From Planctomycetaceae bacterium (GTDB taxonomy: Bacteria > Planctomycetota > Planctomycetia > Planctomycetales > Planctomycetaceae): DNA of 8,998 bases. A program made the translations under genes and the position numbers. A model generated the notes under the pieces. That model made no database searches. It had not been told where the DNA came from and saw only the letters and a program-made list of their open reading frames with translations. The stretch covers positions 1-8,998 of the forward strand of contig WFOZ01001029.1 of assembly GCA_015487825.1 (NCBI GenBank), read 5' to 3'. Positions within the stretch are counted from its first letter, which is position 1. Each line of letters begins with the position of its first letter. Shown here in pieces: positions 1 to 6,885 of this stretch.

Positions 1-1
1 C

Positions 2-100
2 AGATATCCTGTAGCATGCAAATGGAATCAGGTCGACAGGACATTGAATCAAATTGAGAACTTCATCACAAGGATGAATGCAGACAACCCTCAGGAATGA
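2..100 (+). CDS. C-terminal end of an unidentified protein (partial)
   Basis: A reading frame is open from the window edge and closes with TGA at 98-100, giving 32 residues that begin RYPVACKWNQ and end in NPQE. The composition is protein-like (a short amphipathic helix around LNQIENFITRM), and no competing plus-strand frame stays open over the same stretch: one stops at 57 and another almost at once. I do not recognise the family. The gene would lie upstream of dgkA on the same strand, but about 360 bases of repeat-rich DNA separate them, so an operon is unlikely. It could also be a chance open frame, since only 99 bases are visible. Confidence 0.35.
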   Translation, partial: RYPVACKWNQVDRTLNQIENFITRMNADNPQE

Positions 101-105
101 ATAGT

Positions 106-163
106 GGCGGGTGGCCCAGGGCGGGTGGCCCATCCGCTTTTTGCGGTTGGGTCGTGCAACGAC
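106..163. repeat. Structured intergenic repeat: tandem GGCGGGTGGCCCA plus two hairpins
   Basis: Thirteen bases, GGCGGGTGGCCCA, occur at 106-118 and again identically at 120-132, a 14-base tandem period. The second copy runs into an imperfect hairpin: CCCA 129-132 with TGGG 148-151 and CCGC 134-137 with GCGG 143-146, one T-T mismatch between the stems and a TTTTT loop at 138-142. Directly after it GTCGT (151-155) and ACGAC (159-163) form a second perfect 5-bp hairpin with a 3-base loop. The look is of a small interspersed repeat, not a terminator, because the T tract is in the loop and none follows the stem. Family membership is inferred; copies elsewhere cannot be seen from this window. Confidence 0.5.
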
Positions 164-298
164 AAGATGAATGCGCCATGTGCGTTGTTTTAGGGTAGAC
201 TTTTGGTCAAACAAAGGGGCTTGCCGGGATGGTTGAGCGAAGAGTTTATGATGATGAGAAACATATTCATTTTGTTACCTTCTCGTGTTACAAGTGAG

Positions 299-433
299 GT
301 AGGTCAGGCCGTGCCTGATGAAATCAGTGATCGTAATTTATTGATTCTATTTTCAGAATTATTGACGTTTGGTGCTACAACAAAACACTCATCCATTAAC
401 GCTGCAATCAATGTCAGGCACAGCCTGAGCTAC
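299..433. repeat. Inverted pair of REP-like palindromes (BIME/MITE-like unit)
   Basis: The 20 bases at 299-318 (GTAGGTCAGGCCGTGCCTGA) and the 20 bases at 414-433 are inverted copies, matching at 18 of 20 positions. Each arm is itself a palindrome: TCAGGC/GCCTGA with a 3-base loop at 304-318 and again at 414-428. The two arms enclose 95 bases of A/T-rich spacer. This nested arrangement is what REP elements mobilised by IS200-like REP-associated transposases (RAYT) look like; no transposase lies in the window, so mobilisation would be in trans. The right arm ends 26 bases before the dgkA start codon, so a transcript would carry a hairpin next to the start. Confidence 0.65.
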
Positions 434-459
434 ACTACCGCGGCCCCTACACACTGACA

Positions 460-858
460 ATGACTCATCCCGGAAATAATTCGCAAAACGATAAACGGTC
501 CCCTAAAAGGCTGCGGGCATTTGTATTTGCATTTCGCGGAATTGCTGAGGCGTGGAAGTCGGAGCTGCATCTTCAGATTCAAACCATTGTTGCCATTGTT
601 GTGATTGCAATGGGAATATGGTTGCGTATCACTCTGGTAGAGTGGTCCCTGATTACACTTGCGATTTCACTGGTATTGACAGCAGAACTAATCAACACCG
701 CGATTGAAAAAACACTCGATCGCATCGGCGATGAAATTCATCCGTTGACAAAATCCGCCAAGGATATCGCCGCCGGTGCAGTTCTCGTCGGTGCCTGCGG
801 TTCGGTGGTTATCGGCCTGCTTGTTTTTTTGCCTCGATTGTTTGAATTGTTCAAATAA
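460..858 (+). CDS. dgkA: Diacylglycerol/undecaprenol kinase, DgkA family
   Basis: This 132-residue integral membrane protein phosphorylates diacylglycerol or undecaprenol at the inner membrane, returning lipid carriers or lipid turnover products to phospholipid and wall synthesis. The length is typical of the family (about 120-140). Three hydrophobic segments are visible at about 38-56, 60-78 and 104-126, after an amphipathic basic N-terminus (RAFVFAFRGIAEAWKSE, the usual surface helix). The signature ELINTAIEKTLDRIG starts at residue 76; Glu76, Asn79 and Glu83 correspond to the catalytic and metal-binding residues of the family, and the second signature AKDIAAGAVL (100-109) follows. The sequence does not settle which lipid is preferred. 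ATG 460 is the first plausible start; no Shine-Dalgarno site is seen, and a REP-like palindrome lies just upstream. It converges with the TPR gene, whose stop is only 24 bases away. Confidence 0.93.
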   Translation: MTHPGNNSQNDKRSPKRLRAFVFAFRGIAEAWKSELHLQIQTIVAIVVIAMGIWLRITLVEWSLITLAISLVLTAELINTAIEKTLDRIGDEIHPLTKSAKDIAAGAVLVGACGSVVIGLLVFLPRLFELFK

Positions 859-882
859 AACGAGGCGAACAGGGGAACCCGG

Positions 883-2325
883 TCACTTCACCAAGGCTTC
901 GAACCAGATGGTTTCTGCAAACCAGCGGCCCTTGATTTGAATCAATATGGTAAACGGTTCTGCCTGCTTGTCGAATATTGTTGCTTTTACAGATTGCCCC
1001 TCTGACTCGATTGTGACATGGTCAACCATTTCTTCGGGAGAAAGTTTGTCCAGAAACGGAATTACTTTTTCCAACAGCTCTTGCGTGATTCTCTTGCGGG
1101 CATCTTCGGTAAAAAAGAGCTTCAAATCTTCGATCTCTTTTTTGCGAATCAGTTCAATTTGCTTTGCCAGAATCTGTCGGGAGACATCGCGCAATTCCGT
1201 TTCCTGAATTATTCGCTGCTGTTTTTCGTGATAGGCTCTGAGCTCTTTGGCGGATAGCAGCTTGGCCTGTTTCAATTTTTTTATCCAGAAGGCCTGAGTA
1301 TCAGTTTCTTCTTCAAACGCTCCCTTGCGAGTGTAAGCCAGACGATGAATATCGTGTTCTCCCTGTACTAGCCGCACGACTTCCTGTTGGGCAGCATGCT
1401 CGTCGGTTTGCTCGATGCTCCAGGTGAAAAGCACATCCTTATCCGATTCGTCAAGTACTTTGAAAGCAACATTACTGAATCGAGATTCGAGTCTTTGCTG
1501 AATCCCCTTCATTACATCAGCTGCGGTTTTGTTGCGGGCGGCATCAATAAATCGCTGGCTCGAAAAGAGTTCTGTCCATGATTGAATCGTTTCGCCCCGT
1601 CTTACATATTCGGTATTCCCCTGATTGGCTGCAAGGATTCGATATGCAACGACCCATTCCTTTTCAGCAAGAGTAAATGCCATTCCATCGGTTGTACTCA
1701 AACCTTTTGGAGGAAGATTTCTCATATCCAGGATAGAAAACAGACGCTCGTTAATGAAGTTTAACGACATAAAACCGTAGACAAGTCGCAACCTTGCCCC
1801 CCGGTCGACAGCCTGATCCGGCTTGCCAAGTGTTTGTACTACTTTTTTCAACGGGTTGCCTACATTGAACAAACCTTGTGCATCAAGTAATTTCCAGGTC
1901 TTCATGAAATCGACAGTGGCGACGACATTAGCGGGATCCAGCCGAACAGCCTGGCGAAAGTGATACCAGCCTGCATTGGCCTGCTTGCTCCCCATATATG
2001 CGATTCCCAGCGCGTGGTGGTAAGCACTGTTTTCAGGTGAGATTTTCACGGCCTGTTCAAGTTCGGAAATCGCGTTGTCCCATTGCTTCAGTTTAATCGC
2101 ATCTGTCCCAATCTTGAAGTGCGCGCCGGCCTGTTTTGCCTGATCCTCGCCGTCCTGCTCTTCTGTCGATTTTTGTTCTTGTTTCTGCTGCGTCGAATCA
2201 GCAGGCGGTTCGTCAGCACGTAGCGCGCGTGGTAGTGAAGCGAACATCAAAGCCAGGCAGAAGAAAAGAAGAGGTCGAACGCGAGTGCGAAACTGACGAC
2301 GTTTTGCAATAAGAGAGTGCATCAT
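883..2325 (-). CDS. Exported TPR-containing protein with a BamE/SmpA-like segment, function unknown
   Basis: The frame is open up to 2475, but I start it at the ATG pair 2325/2322, preceded by AAAGGG, because the protein then begins with a clean signal peptide (basic n-region, hydrophobic LLFFCLALMFASL, cleavage after about residue 37, ALRA|DE) and because a likely promoter lies inside the longer version. That gives 480 residues. After a Gln/Glu-rich linker (38-62) come two TPR units (about 63-96 and 97-130; AISELEQAV, then HALGIAY and HFRQAVRLDP). Residues 154-202 (GNPLKKVVQTLGKPD ... LRLVYGFMSLNF ... LFSILDMR) follow the pattern of small BamE/SmpA-like domains. A charged, probably helical or coiled-coil stretch covers 348-420, and a beta-rich end (434-480) closes with GRWFAETIWFE, similar to NTF2-like folds. 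It probably acts outside the cytoplasmic membrane as a scaffold or assembly factor; this is inference. It lies 199 bases downstream of trmL. Confidence 0.83.
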   Translation of the reverse strand: MMHSLIAKRRQFRTRVRPLLFFCLALMFASLPRALRADEPPADSTQQKQEQKSTEEQDGEDQAKQAGAHFKIGTDAIKLKQWDNAISELEQAVKISPENSAYHHALGIAYMGSKQANAGWYHFRQAVRLDPANVVATVDFMKTWKLLDAQGLFNVGNPLKKVVQTLGKPDQAVDRGARLRLVYGFMSLNFINERLFSILDMRNLPPKGLSTTDGMAFTLAEKEWVVAYRILAANQGNTEYVRRGETIQSWTELFSSQRFIDAARNKTAADVMKGIQQRLESRFSNVAFKVLDESDKDVLFTWSIEQTDEHAAQQEVVRLVQGEHDIHRLAYTRKGAFEEETDTQAFWIKKLKQAKLLSAKELRAYHEKQQRIIQETELRDVSRQILAKQIELIRKKEIEDLKLFFTEDARKRITQELLEKVIPFLDKLSPEEMVDHVTIESEGQSVKATIFDKQAEPFTILIQIKGRWFAETIWFEALVK

Positions 2326-2340
2326 GAAGGCCCTTTCATG

Positions 2341-2369
2341 ATTATATTGACGAGGTAAAGAGGTGCAAA
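2341..2369 (-). promoter_or_regulatory. Likely sigma70-type promoter of the TPR gene
   Basis: On the minus strand a perfect TATAAT lies at 2346-2341 with TTTGCA at 2369-2364 (4 of 6 to TTGACA) and exactly 17 bases between them. Transcription would begin near 2334, giving a very short leader that just includes AAAGGG and the ATG at 2325. The placement supports starting the TPR gene at 2325/2322 and not at 2475. Planctomycete promoters are poorly defined, so this rests on the general bacterial consensus. Confidence 0.4.
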
Positions 2370-2524
2370 AAAGTGTTACCACTGTATTGACGGCGAAAAG
2401 AACGATTTCGTCAAGACCAATGTTCCGTTTTGGATTCATTTCGTCACAGATGCATACCGGCTTGCACATGTTCATAGAAGTCTGGGGTTTCTTAACCTAC
2501 AACAGTTGTTTCAGGAAGAGATTG

Positions 2525-3010
2525 CTAAATCCCATCAAACTGCCGGACGGCTTCATACATGACTGCATTGGCAGTGCTTGCCAGGTTCAAGCTGCGAACT
2601 TCCGGATGCATCGGCAGCCGTATGCAATTTCCAGAATATCGCTCGCGAATACTTTCCGGCAACCCGCGACTTTCGCTGCCAAACAATAATATATCTCCCT
2701 GAGAAAAAGTGGCGTCCCAGGGATTGCGAGAACCGAATTTTGTTAAACACCAAACGGTCGCCTCCGGTAAATGTTGACGTAATTCTTCCCACGAATCGAC
2801 CGCCTGCCAATCGAGATGCTCCCAGTAATCCATTCCGGCCCGCTTGAGATAGCGGGATTCAAGCTGAAATCCCAAAGGGCGGATCAGCCACAACTTGGCT
2901 CCGATCGCGACACAACTTCTCCCGATGTTTCCCGTGTTTTGTGGAATGTCCGGTTGGTACAGAACGACATGCAAAAGCGGTTGGCGTTTTTCTATTTTGA
3001 TTTCGTTCAA
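2525..3010 (-). CDS. trmL: tRNA (cytidine/uridine-34-2'-O)-methyltransferase TrmL
   Basis: This SPOUT-class enzyme of 161 residues (family about 155-165) uses S-adenosylmethionine to methylate the ribose 2'-OH of wobble nucleotide 34 in leucine tRNAs. All family blocks are present in order: [17 protein letters not shown] at 17-33 (motif 1 with the conserved Asn-Thr-Gly-Asn and Arg31), RPLGF (44-48), the RAGMDYWEH segment (57-65), GSESRGLP (111-118), and [14 protein letters not shown] (131-144), which with the following helix forms the trefoil knot binding the cofactor. The start is a TTG at 3010: an in-frame TGA lies immediately upstream (3013-3011), no ATG occurs before motif 1, and AGGAAG is placed 5 bases before the TTG. 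The gene starts 12 bases after the Nudix stop codon, so the two are probably cotranscribed. Confidence 0.95.
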   Translation of the reverse strand: MNEIKIEKRQPLLHVVLYQPDIPQNTGNIGRSCVAIGAKLWLIRPLGFQLESRYLKRAGMDYWEHLDWQAVDSWEELRQHLPEATVWCLTKFGSRNPWDATFSQGDILLFGSESRGLPESIRERYSGNCIRLPMHPEVRSLNLASTANAVMYEAVRQFDGI

Positions 3011-3015
3011 TCAAT

Positions 3016-3021
3016 CTTCCT
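3016..3021 (-). promoter_or_regulatory. Ribosome binding site fixing the TTG start of trmL
   Basis: AGGAAG reads on the minus strand at 3021-3016, five bases before TTG 3010-3008. It lies in the 12-base gap after the Nudix stop codon (TAA, 3025-3023). It supports the non-ATG start, as does the TGA just before the TTG. Confidence 0.6.
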
Positions 3022-3022
3022 T

Positions 3023-3427
3023 TTATATTTGAGCATCAAATGAATCTACCGAAGTGATTAACTGTTCTATTAACTCTGTATTGGCTGGTGGAAAATTTAG
3101 TGAAGCCAGGTGTGATCGAGAAATCCATCGCCAGGTAGAAGATAGCCTATCAGCATCTTCAGAAGACCGTAATTCGCAAAGCCAGAAGTCAAGTTCTACT
3201 TTGTCATGCACATATTGAAACGATGTTTGATGAATCAGCTTTACCGCAGAAACTTCCAGCCCGGTTTCTTCCCTGCACTCGCGAATTGCCGTCTGTGCAG
3301 TGCTTTCTTTCGGATGCTGTTTCCCTCCGGGAAATTCGTGATAACCGGGCAGCGGACCTTTTTCAGGTCGGATTCCGATCAGGAAGCAATCTTCACGTTC
3401 AACAATGGCAATTCCAATTCGTGTCAC
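3023..3427 (-). CDS. Nudix hydrolase, MutT-like
   Basis: This 134-residue protein is a cytoplasmic Nudix pyrophosphohydrolase, most likely cleaving oxidised (deoxy)nucleoside triphosphates such as 8-oxo-dGTP to the monophosphate. The Nudix box GX5EX7REUXEEXGU is complete: Gly35, Glu41, Arg49-Glu50, Glu53-Glu54, Gly56-Leu57, preceded by LPGYHEFPGGK (26-36). The end, WRWISRSHLASLNFPPAN (99-116), resembles the MutT segment that closes over the base. Length is normal for MutT (about 130). The start is GTG 3427; upstream in frame there is a stop (3439-3437) and no ATG, and only a weak GAGG about 14 bases before it. The exact substrate is inferred, since many Nudix families share these features. 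It probably heads a small operon with trmL. Confidence 0.92.
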   Translation of the reverse strand: MTRIGIAIVEREDCFLIGIRPEKGPLPGYHEFPGGKQHPKESTAQTAIRECREETGLEVSAVKLIHQTSFQYVHDKVELDFWLCELRSSEDADRLSSTWRWISRSHLASLNFPPANTELIEQLITSVDSFDAQI

Positions 3428-3564
3428 GATTAAAACTCAAACCTCAACCTAACTCAAACAGGAAAAAATAACAGAGACGCAGTTGCTAAATCCTCTCCTC
3501 ATCGTGGCAAAAACATCCTGCCGGTTTGAAGCAAATATCCAGGGATAAATGACTAAACCAAAAC

Positions 3565-4614
3565 CTATGTAGAATTTTCTCCCAGATTGAAAATCTGTCC
3601 TACCGAAGCGGCGTGGCCAAATACGAACAGGCTGTCTCCTTCAAGAAGGACAGCAGAGCCGGGGGGAGGAATCAGACGTTCGCCGTTTTCCCGACGAATG
3701 CCGAGAATGATCACCCCCAGATCACGCATGTCTGTTTCAGAAAGTTTTTTTCCGATATACGGACATTTTTCAGTCACTTGAAAATCGACCAGTTCCAAGT
3801 CACTGTCATGCTCATCAGCAACTTCAACAAAGTTGTCAACTAACGGATTCAACATAAAGCGAGCCATTTTTGTCGCTCCACTGCTAAACGGACTGATGAC
3901 ACGTGTCGCGCCGGCTCGTTCCATCTTTTCTATCGCTTTATCGTCGCTGGCACGAGCAACAATTTGCAGATTGTTATTCAACATTCGTGCAGAAAGCACA
4001 ACATAAACATTATCTGCATCGGAACCGAGAGTCGAAGCAAGCGACTGAGCCCGTTCAATGCCTGCTTCACGCAGTACATTGTCATCGGTTGCGTCACCAG
4101 CCAGGCAAAGCCAGTCGTATTCCTGGATAAGTTCCTTAATTTGTTCTTCATTACGATCAATCACCACAAATGGCTTTTTTCTGCGTGCCAGATACTCACA
4201 AATCGTTGTACCCATTCGGCCCTGTCCGCAAACTATATAATGATCTTTCAAAGCGCGAATACGATTCAACATCTGGCGGCGTCTCCAAAGAATTCGATAA
4301 CGGGCATCAATCAGGCTTTTGCCTAATGTTGTTATACTGTAACTGAAAAGTCCCAATCCAAACATCATATAAATGATGGTGAAAATCATCGTCGCAGAAT
4401 CAGAAGCCGGGTCTCTGCTTCCCAGTGTTGTCAGCGTCACCACGGCCAGATAAAGCGATTCAACCCAACCGGCATGGCCAATCAAACGAAATCCAATCGT
4501 ACCCGCCAGGATCAACAGAGAAAGCAATCCAAAGACGATCAACGGACGTTGCATCCCCTTGAGATCATCCCGGCTTCTCATATCGAAATACTGATTCAAT
4601 CTCGTAAACTTCAT
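3565..4614 (-). CDS. Two-TM potassium-channel-like protein with RCK (TrkA-N/TrkA-C) domains and an atypical filter
   Basis: I start at ATG 4614 (349 residues); a TTG at 4641 would add nine residues. The N-terminal part has the ion-channel layout: helix about 24-44 (PLIVFGLLSLLILAGTIGF), pore helix LYLAVVTLTT and a second helix about 75-96 (MIFTIIYMMFGLGLFSYSI). An RCK N domain with a Rossmann nucleotide site follows: YIVCGQGRMG (126-135) and the acidic end of strand 2 in VVIDRNEE (150-157), then AGDATDD (172-178). An RCK C domain ends the protein (about 275-349; YIGKKLSE, GDSLFVFG). Family members are ligand-gated K+ channels of the cytoplasmic membrane. The oddity is the selectivity filter: TTLGSRD (bases 4431-4411) replaces TTVGYGD, so the tyrosine and second glycine are Ser and Arg. 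Conductance or K+ selectivity is therefore doubtful. It lies 72 bases downstream of the BNR gene, across a heptamer repeat. Confidence 0.9.
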   Translation of the reverse strand: MKFTRLNQYFDMRSRDDLKGMQRPLIVFGLLSLLILAGTIGFRLIGHAGWVESLYLAVVTLTTLGSRDPASDSATMIFTIIYMMFGLGLFSYSITTLGKSLIDARYRILWRRRQMLNRIRALKDHYIVCGQGRMGTTICEYLARRKKPFVVIDRNEEQIKELIQEYDWLCLAGDATDDNVLREAGIERAQSLASTLGSDADNVYVVLSARMLNNNLQIVARASDDKAIEKMERAGATRVISPFSSGATKMARFMLNPLVDNFVEVADEHDSDLELVDFQVTEKCPYIGKKLSETDMRDLGVIILGIRRENGERLIPPPGSAVLLEGDSLFVFGHAASVGQIFNLGENST

Positions 4615-4657
4615 AAGCAACCAATCTGAATCAGAAAACAATGCTCGGTCAGACTTT

Positions 4658-4692
4658 CCTAACGCCTAACACCCAATACCTAACACCTATTT
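4658..4692. repeat. Degenerate heptanucleotide tandem repeat, five units of CCTAACA
   Basis: Five consecutive 7-base units start at 4658, 4665, 4672, 4679 and 4686. Units 2 and 4 are identical (CCTAACA), unit 1 differs by one base, and units 3 and 5 are more degenerate. On the transcribed minus strand the motif reads TGTTAGG. The array fills the gap between the sialidase-like gene and the channel gene, and its last unit includes the TAG stop codon of the former (4689-4687). Similar short tandem heptamers are known between genes in cyanobacteria; relatedness is not implied. Confidence 0.6.
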
Positions 4693-5892
4693 CCTCTGAT
4701 CCCCGGCTCGTACCCATTCTTCGTTGAAAGCGACGTGCTTCATGCTTTTGCCCCCTTCAACAAAATAGCTGTAAACAGTGTGGATCGTTCCATCTTTCCC
4801 CTGAATAACTGCCGGGTAATGATAGGAACCTTCCTTCTGTTTTTCCAGATGGCGCGTCCATTTCCAGGTTTTTCCTTCATCCTCGGATATTGAAACTGCC
4901 AGCTTGTTTCTTTTATCAAAGGTGTCGTTATAAACCAGCAGCCAATGCCCGTTTGCCAGACGGACTCCATCCACACCTGCACCGGGATTGATTAAACTGG
5001 AATTATAAACCGGTCCCCAGGTCATTCCATCATCCTTCGATTCCGAAACCCGAATGTGCCTTTGAATGCCGTTTTCCCGCATGTAAGCGACCAGTGTTCC
5101 ATCATTTTTGCGAAGCACAATCGGCTGGATATTGCCGAAACCGATCAGCGGCTTACTGGCAAACCAGGTTTTTCCCTGATCATCACTGATCGCCATGATC
5201 GAAATCGAAAACGTATCGGTATACAACGGAAGCAGTATTCTACCACTGGGAAGTATCGTTGGCTTACAGCGTGGTTGCCAGCCGAGTCGCTGATACAGTT
5301 TGTCTCCCAGACGTACATAAATTTCGTCCAGTTCCTTTTGAAGGTCCTTGGGTAATTGAATGCCGGTCTTTTTCAAACCTTTGAGCATCTCGTCCAGCAT
5401 TGCCGTTGCATCTTTTTTGAAATCGTCCGGCTTCAGAAAAATAACTCCCTGCCTGTTCCATTTGGGAGAGGGCTGATTTTCGTAATCTTCAGAAACCAGA
5501 AAATTCGTCAGGCACGATTCCCACGAGTTGGCAATAATAACCGGCCAGAAAATCCAGAGACGTTTTTGCGGATCGATCATCATGCAGGTATTGCAATCCG
5601 GGAAACCGGGTGTGTCGTAGATGAGAAAAGACTTCCCCCAGCAGTGAGAACCTTTCACACTTTTCGCCCCGTAAACCGCCACATCATCCGCTTTACGTTC
5701 TCCTGCACCACGATACCACGAAACAAGCAGATCACCATTGGCGTACTCAACAATTCCGGGTGCATGATTGTGCTCGGGATGCAGCGGAAAAACCAGCTCA
5801 GCAGAATACTCAGGCTCTGCCGCAATTGTCTCAGATGTAATGGAAACAGACAGCCCAAGAATGACCGTCAGAGAAAATGTCAGAAATTTCAT
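4687..5892 (-). CDS. Secreted BNR/Asp-box (sialidase-like, BNR_2 type) protein
   Basis: This exported six-bladed beta-propeller of the sialidase superfamily probably acts on an external glycan; the substrate is not clear. I start at ATG 5892 (401 residues) because AAGG lies nine bases upstream and the product begins with a signal peptide (MKFLTFSLTVILGLSVS, cleavage about residue 25, IAA|EPE). ATG 5919, three bases after the previous stop, would add nine residues. Three Asp boxes are visible: SDDQGKTW (236-243), SKDDGMTW (285-292) and SEDEGKTW (336-343). RCKPTILPSGRILLPLY (208-224), IQPIVL (255-260) and NPGAGVDGVRLANGHWLLVYN (302-322 region) match the order of the BNR_2 family. I do not see the FRIP motif of classical GH33 sialidases, so true sialidase activity is doubtful. 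Residues about 155-200 are a Lys/Glu-rich helical insertion between blades. It is translated right after the TIM-barrel gene. Confidence 0.87.
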   Translation of the reverse strand: MKFLTFSLTVILGLSVSITSETIAAEPEYSAELVFPLHPEHNHAPGIVEYANGDLLVSWYRGAGERKADDVAVYGAKSVKGSHCWGKSFLIYDTPGFPDCNTCMMIDPQKRLWIFWPVIIANSWESCLTNFLVSEDYENQPSPKWNRQGVIFLKPDDFKKDATAMLDEMLKGLKKTGIQLPKDLQKELDEIYVRLGDKLYQRLGWQPRCKPTILPSGRILLPLYTDTFSISIMAISDDQGKTWFASKPLIGFGNIQPIVLRKNDGTLVAYMRENGIQRHIRVSESKDDGMTWGPVYNSSLINPGAGVDGVRLANGHWLLVYNDTFDKRNKLAVSISEDEGKTWKWTRHLEKQKEGSYHYPAVIQGKDGTIHTVYSYFVEGGKSMKHVAFNEEWVRAGDQRK

Positions 5893-5922
5893 CAGTAAAT
5901 ACCTTGTTATTAGATTCATTGT

Positions 5923-6744
5923 TTACTTAACTTGTGCCCAGATTTTCTGCATGTATTCGATGCTCTCTTTTACGGTTCGTTCCGGACCAGGGGTGTAGTC
6001 GAAGACTTCGACCGAAACCCATCCTTTGTAGTCGGTATCTTTCAGTGCCTGGAAGATGGGAAGAAAATCGACATCTCCCATGCCGGGGCCTCTTAAATTC
6101 AGATCGTTGGCGTGAAAGTGAGCCACGACATCTTTGTACTGCTTAATCAAATCAGGAATCGGAGTCGGTTCATCCGACATCGCTTTGACATCCTGGTGCA
6201 ACCTGATGTGCGGGTTATCAAAATGCTTGATGATCTCTGTTGCCTTCTCGCACGTAAGCATAAAATCGGTTTCCGAATGGGCGAGTGGTTCCAGCGCGAG
6301 AACGACACCTGTCTCTTCAAAAACGGGCAGAGCCTGTTCGATGACTGCCGTTGCATTTTGCATCGCCCGTTCGTGAGAGATGCCGGGTAATAAATTCCTT
6401 TGAGGCGGCGAACCGAGAACCATCACGCTGCCACCAAGATCTCTGCACAACCTGGCCAACTCGCCGAAATAATTTGCAGTTTTTTTCTGGACCTCCTGAT
6501 CGTTGGTCGTCAGGTGAAAACCTTCAGTCTTTGCAAGCAGCCAATGCAAGCCGACAACTTCCAGACCGGCTGCCCCAGCAACTTTTCCAATTTGCTTTCT
6601 CTGCTCTGGTGATATTTCCTCTGCCCGGGAGGCGATTGTGAAAGGAGCGATTTCGATGCCGGTGTATCCGGCTTCAGCAGTGAACGCACACTGCTTTTCC
6701 CATTCCCAGCCTTCATACAACTCCTGACAGATTGCGTACTTCAT
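5923..6744 (-). CDS. Sugar phosphate isomerase/epimerase, AP-endonuclease-2-type TIM barrel
   Basis: The 273-residue protein has the xylose-isomerase-like TIM barrel of the AP_endonuc_2 family, which interconverts keto and aldo sugars or epimerises them using a divalent metal. Expected metal ligands are visible at the strand ends: Glu152 (LALEPL), Asp185 (LHQDVKAM), His211 (AHFHAND) and Glu246 (VSVEVFD). The HFHANDLNLRGPGMGDVDF segment (209-227) and the C-terminal GWVSVEVFDY are typical of hydroxypyruvate isomerase/tagatose-epimerase relatives. Length is normal (about 260-290) and there is no signal peptide, so it is cytoplasmic. Start ATG 6744 has a strong AGGAGA eight bases upstream. The stop is three bases before one possible start of the secreted BNR gene, so the pair is probably translated together; a role in catabolism of a sugar released outside is inferred. 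The exact substrate cannot be read from the sequence. Confidence 0.9.
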   Translation of the reverse strand: MKYAICQELYEGWEWEKQCAFTAEAGYTGIEIAPFTIASRAEEISPEQRKQIGKVAGAAGLEVVGLHWLLAKTEGFHLTTNDQEVQKKTANYFGELARLCRDLGGSVMVLGSPPQRNLLPGISHERAMQNATAVIEQALPVFEETGVVLALEPLAHSETDFMLTCEKATEIIKHFDNPHIRLHQDVKAMSDEPTPIPDLIKQYKDVVAHFHANDLNLRGPGMGDVDFLPIFQALKDTDYKGWVSVEVFDYTPGPERTVKESIEYMQKIWAQVK

Positions 6745-6885
6745 TTATCAAGTCTCCTGATTGTTATTTGGTTGTAATGGTTTCCCAGGAGCATAACGAA
6801 TGATGAGAAACGATTCATGCCATCGCAGAGTCAAAGTAGAAAACCCTTTCGAAAGTGCGGTTACTCGGATAATTAATTGCTCTTT

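Larger units (their letters stand above)
101..459. other. Gene-poor repeat zone between a truncated gene and dgkA
   Basis: This stretch holds no gene I can support. It carries two structured repeat elements described separately (106-163 and 299-433). A TTG-started frame of 84 codons runs through 203-457 but crosses both palindromes of the second element and has no recognisable protein features. No clear Shine-Dalgarno site precedes the dgkA ATG at 460; the 20 bases before it are C-rich. The promoter of dgkA must lie here but I cannot place it. Confidence 0.5.

Noticed and set aside
203..457. 84-codon plus frame starting with TTG upstream of dgkA
   Set aside because: It reads through both REP-like palindromes and the spacer, has no ribosome binding site and no recognisable protein character.
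2326..2475. Fifty-residue N-terminal extension of the TPR protein up to ATG 2475
   Set aside because: It would bury the signal peptide, overlaps a likely promoter (2341-2369), and the ATG pair at 2325/2322 has a ribosome binding site.
3434..3459. Direct repeat AACTCAAAC (3434-3442 and 3451-3459) upstream of the Nudix gene
   Set aside because: Nine bases in low-complexity A/C-rich DNA without further copies or symmetry; chance is a sufficient explanation.
5356..5898. 180-codon plus frame opposite the BNR gene
   Set aside because: It lies wholly antisense to a gene with signal peptide and three Asp boxes and shows no domain of its own.
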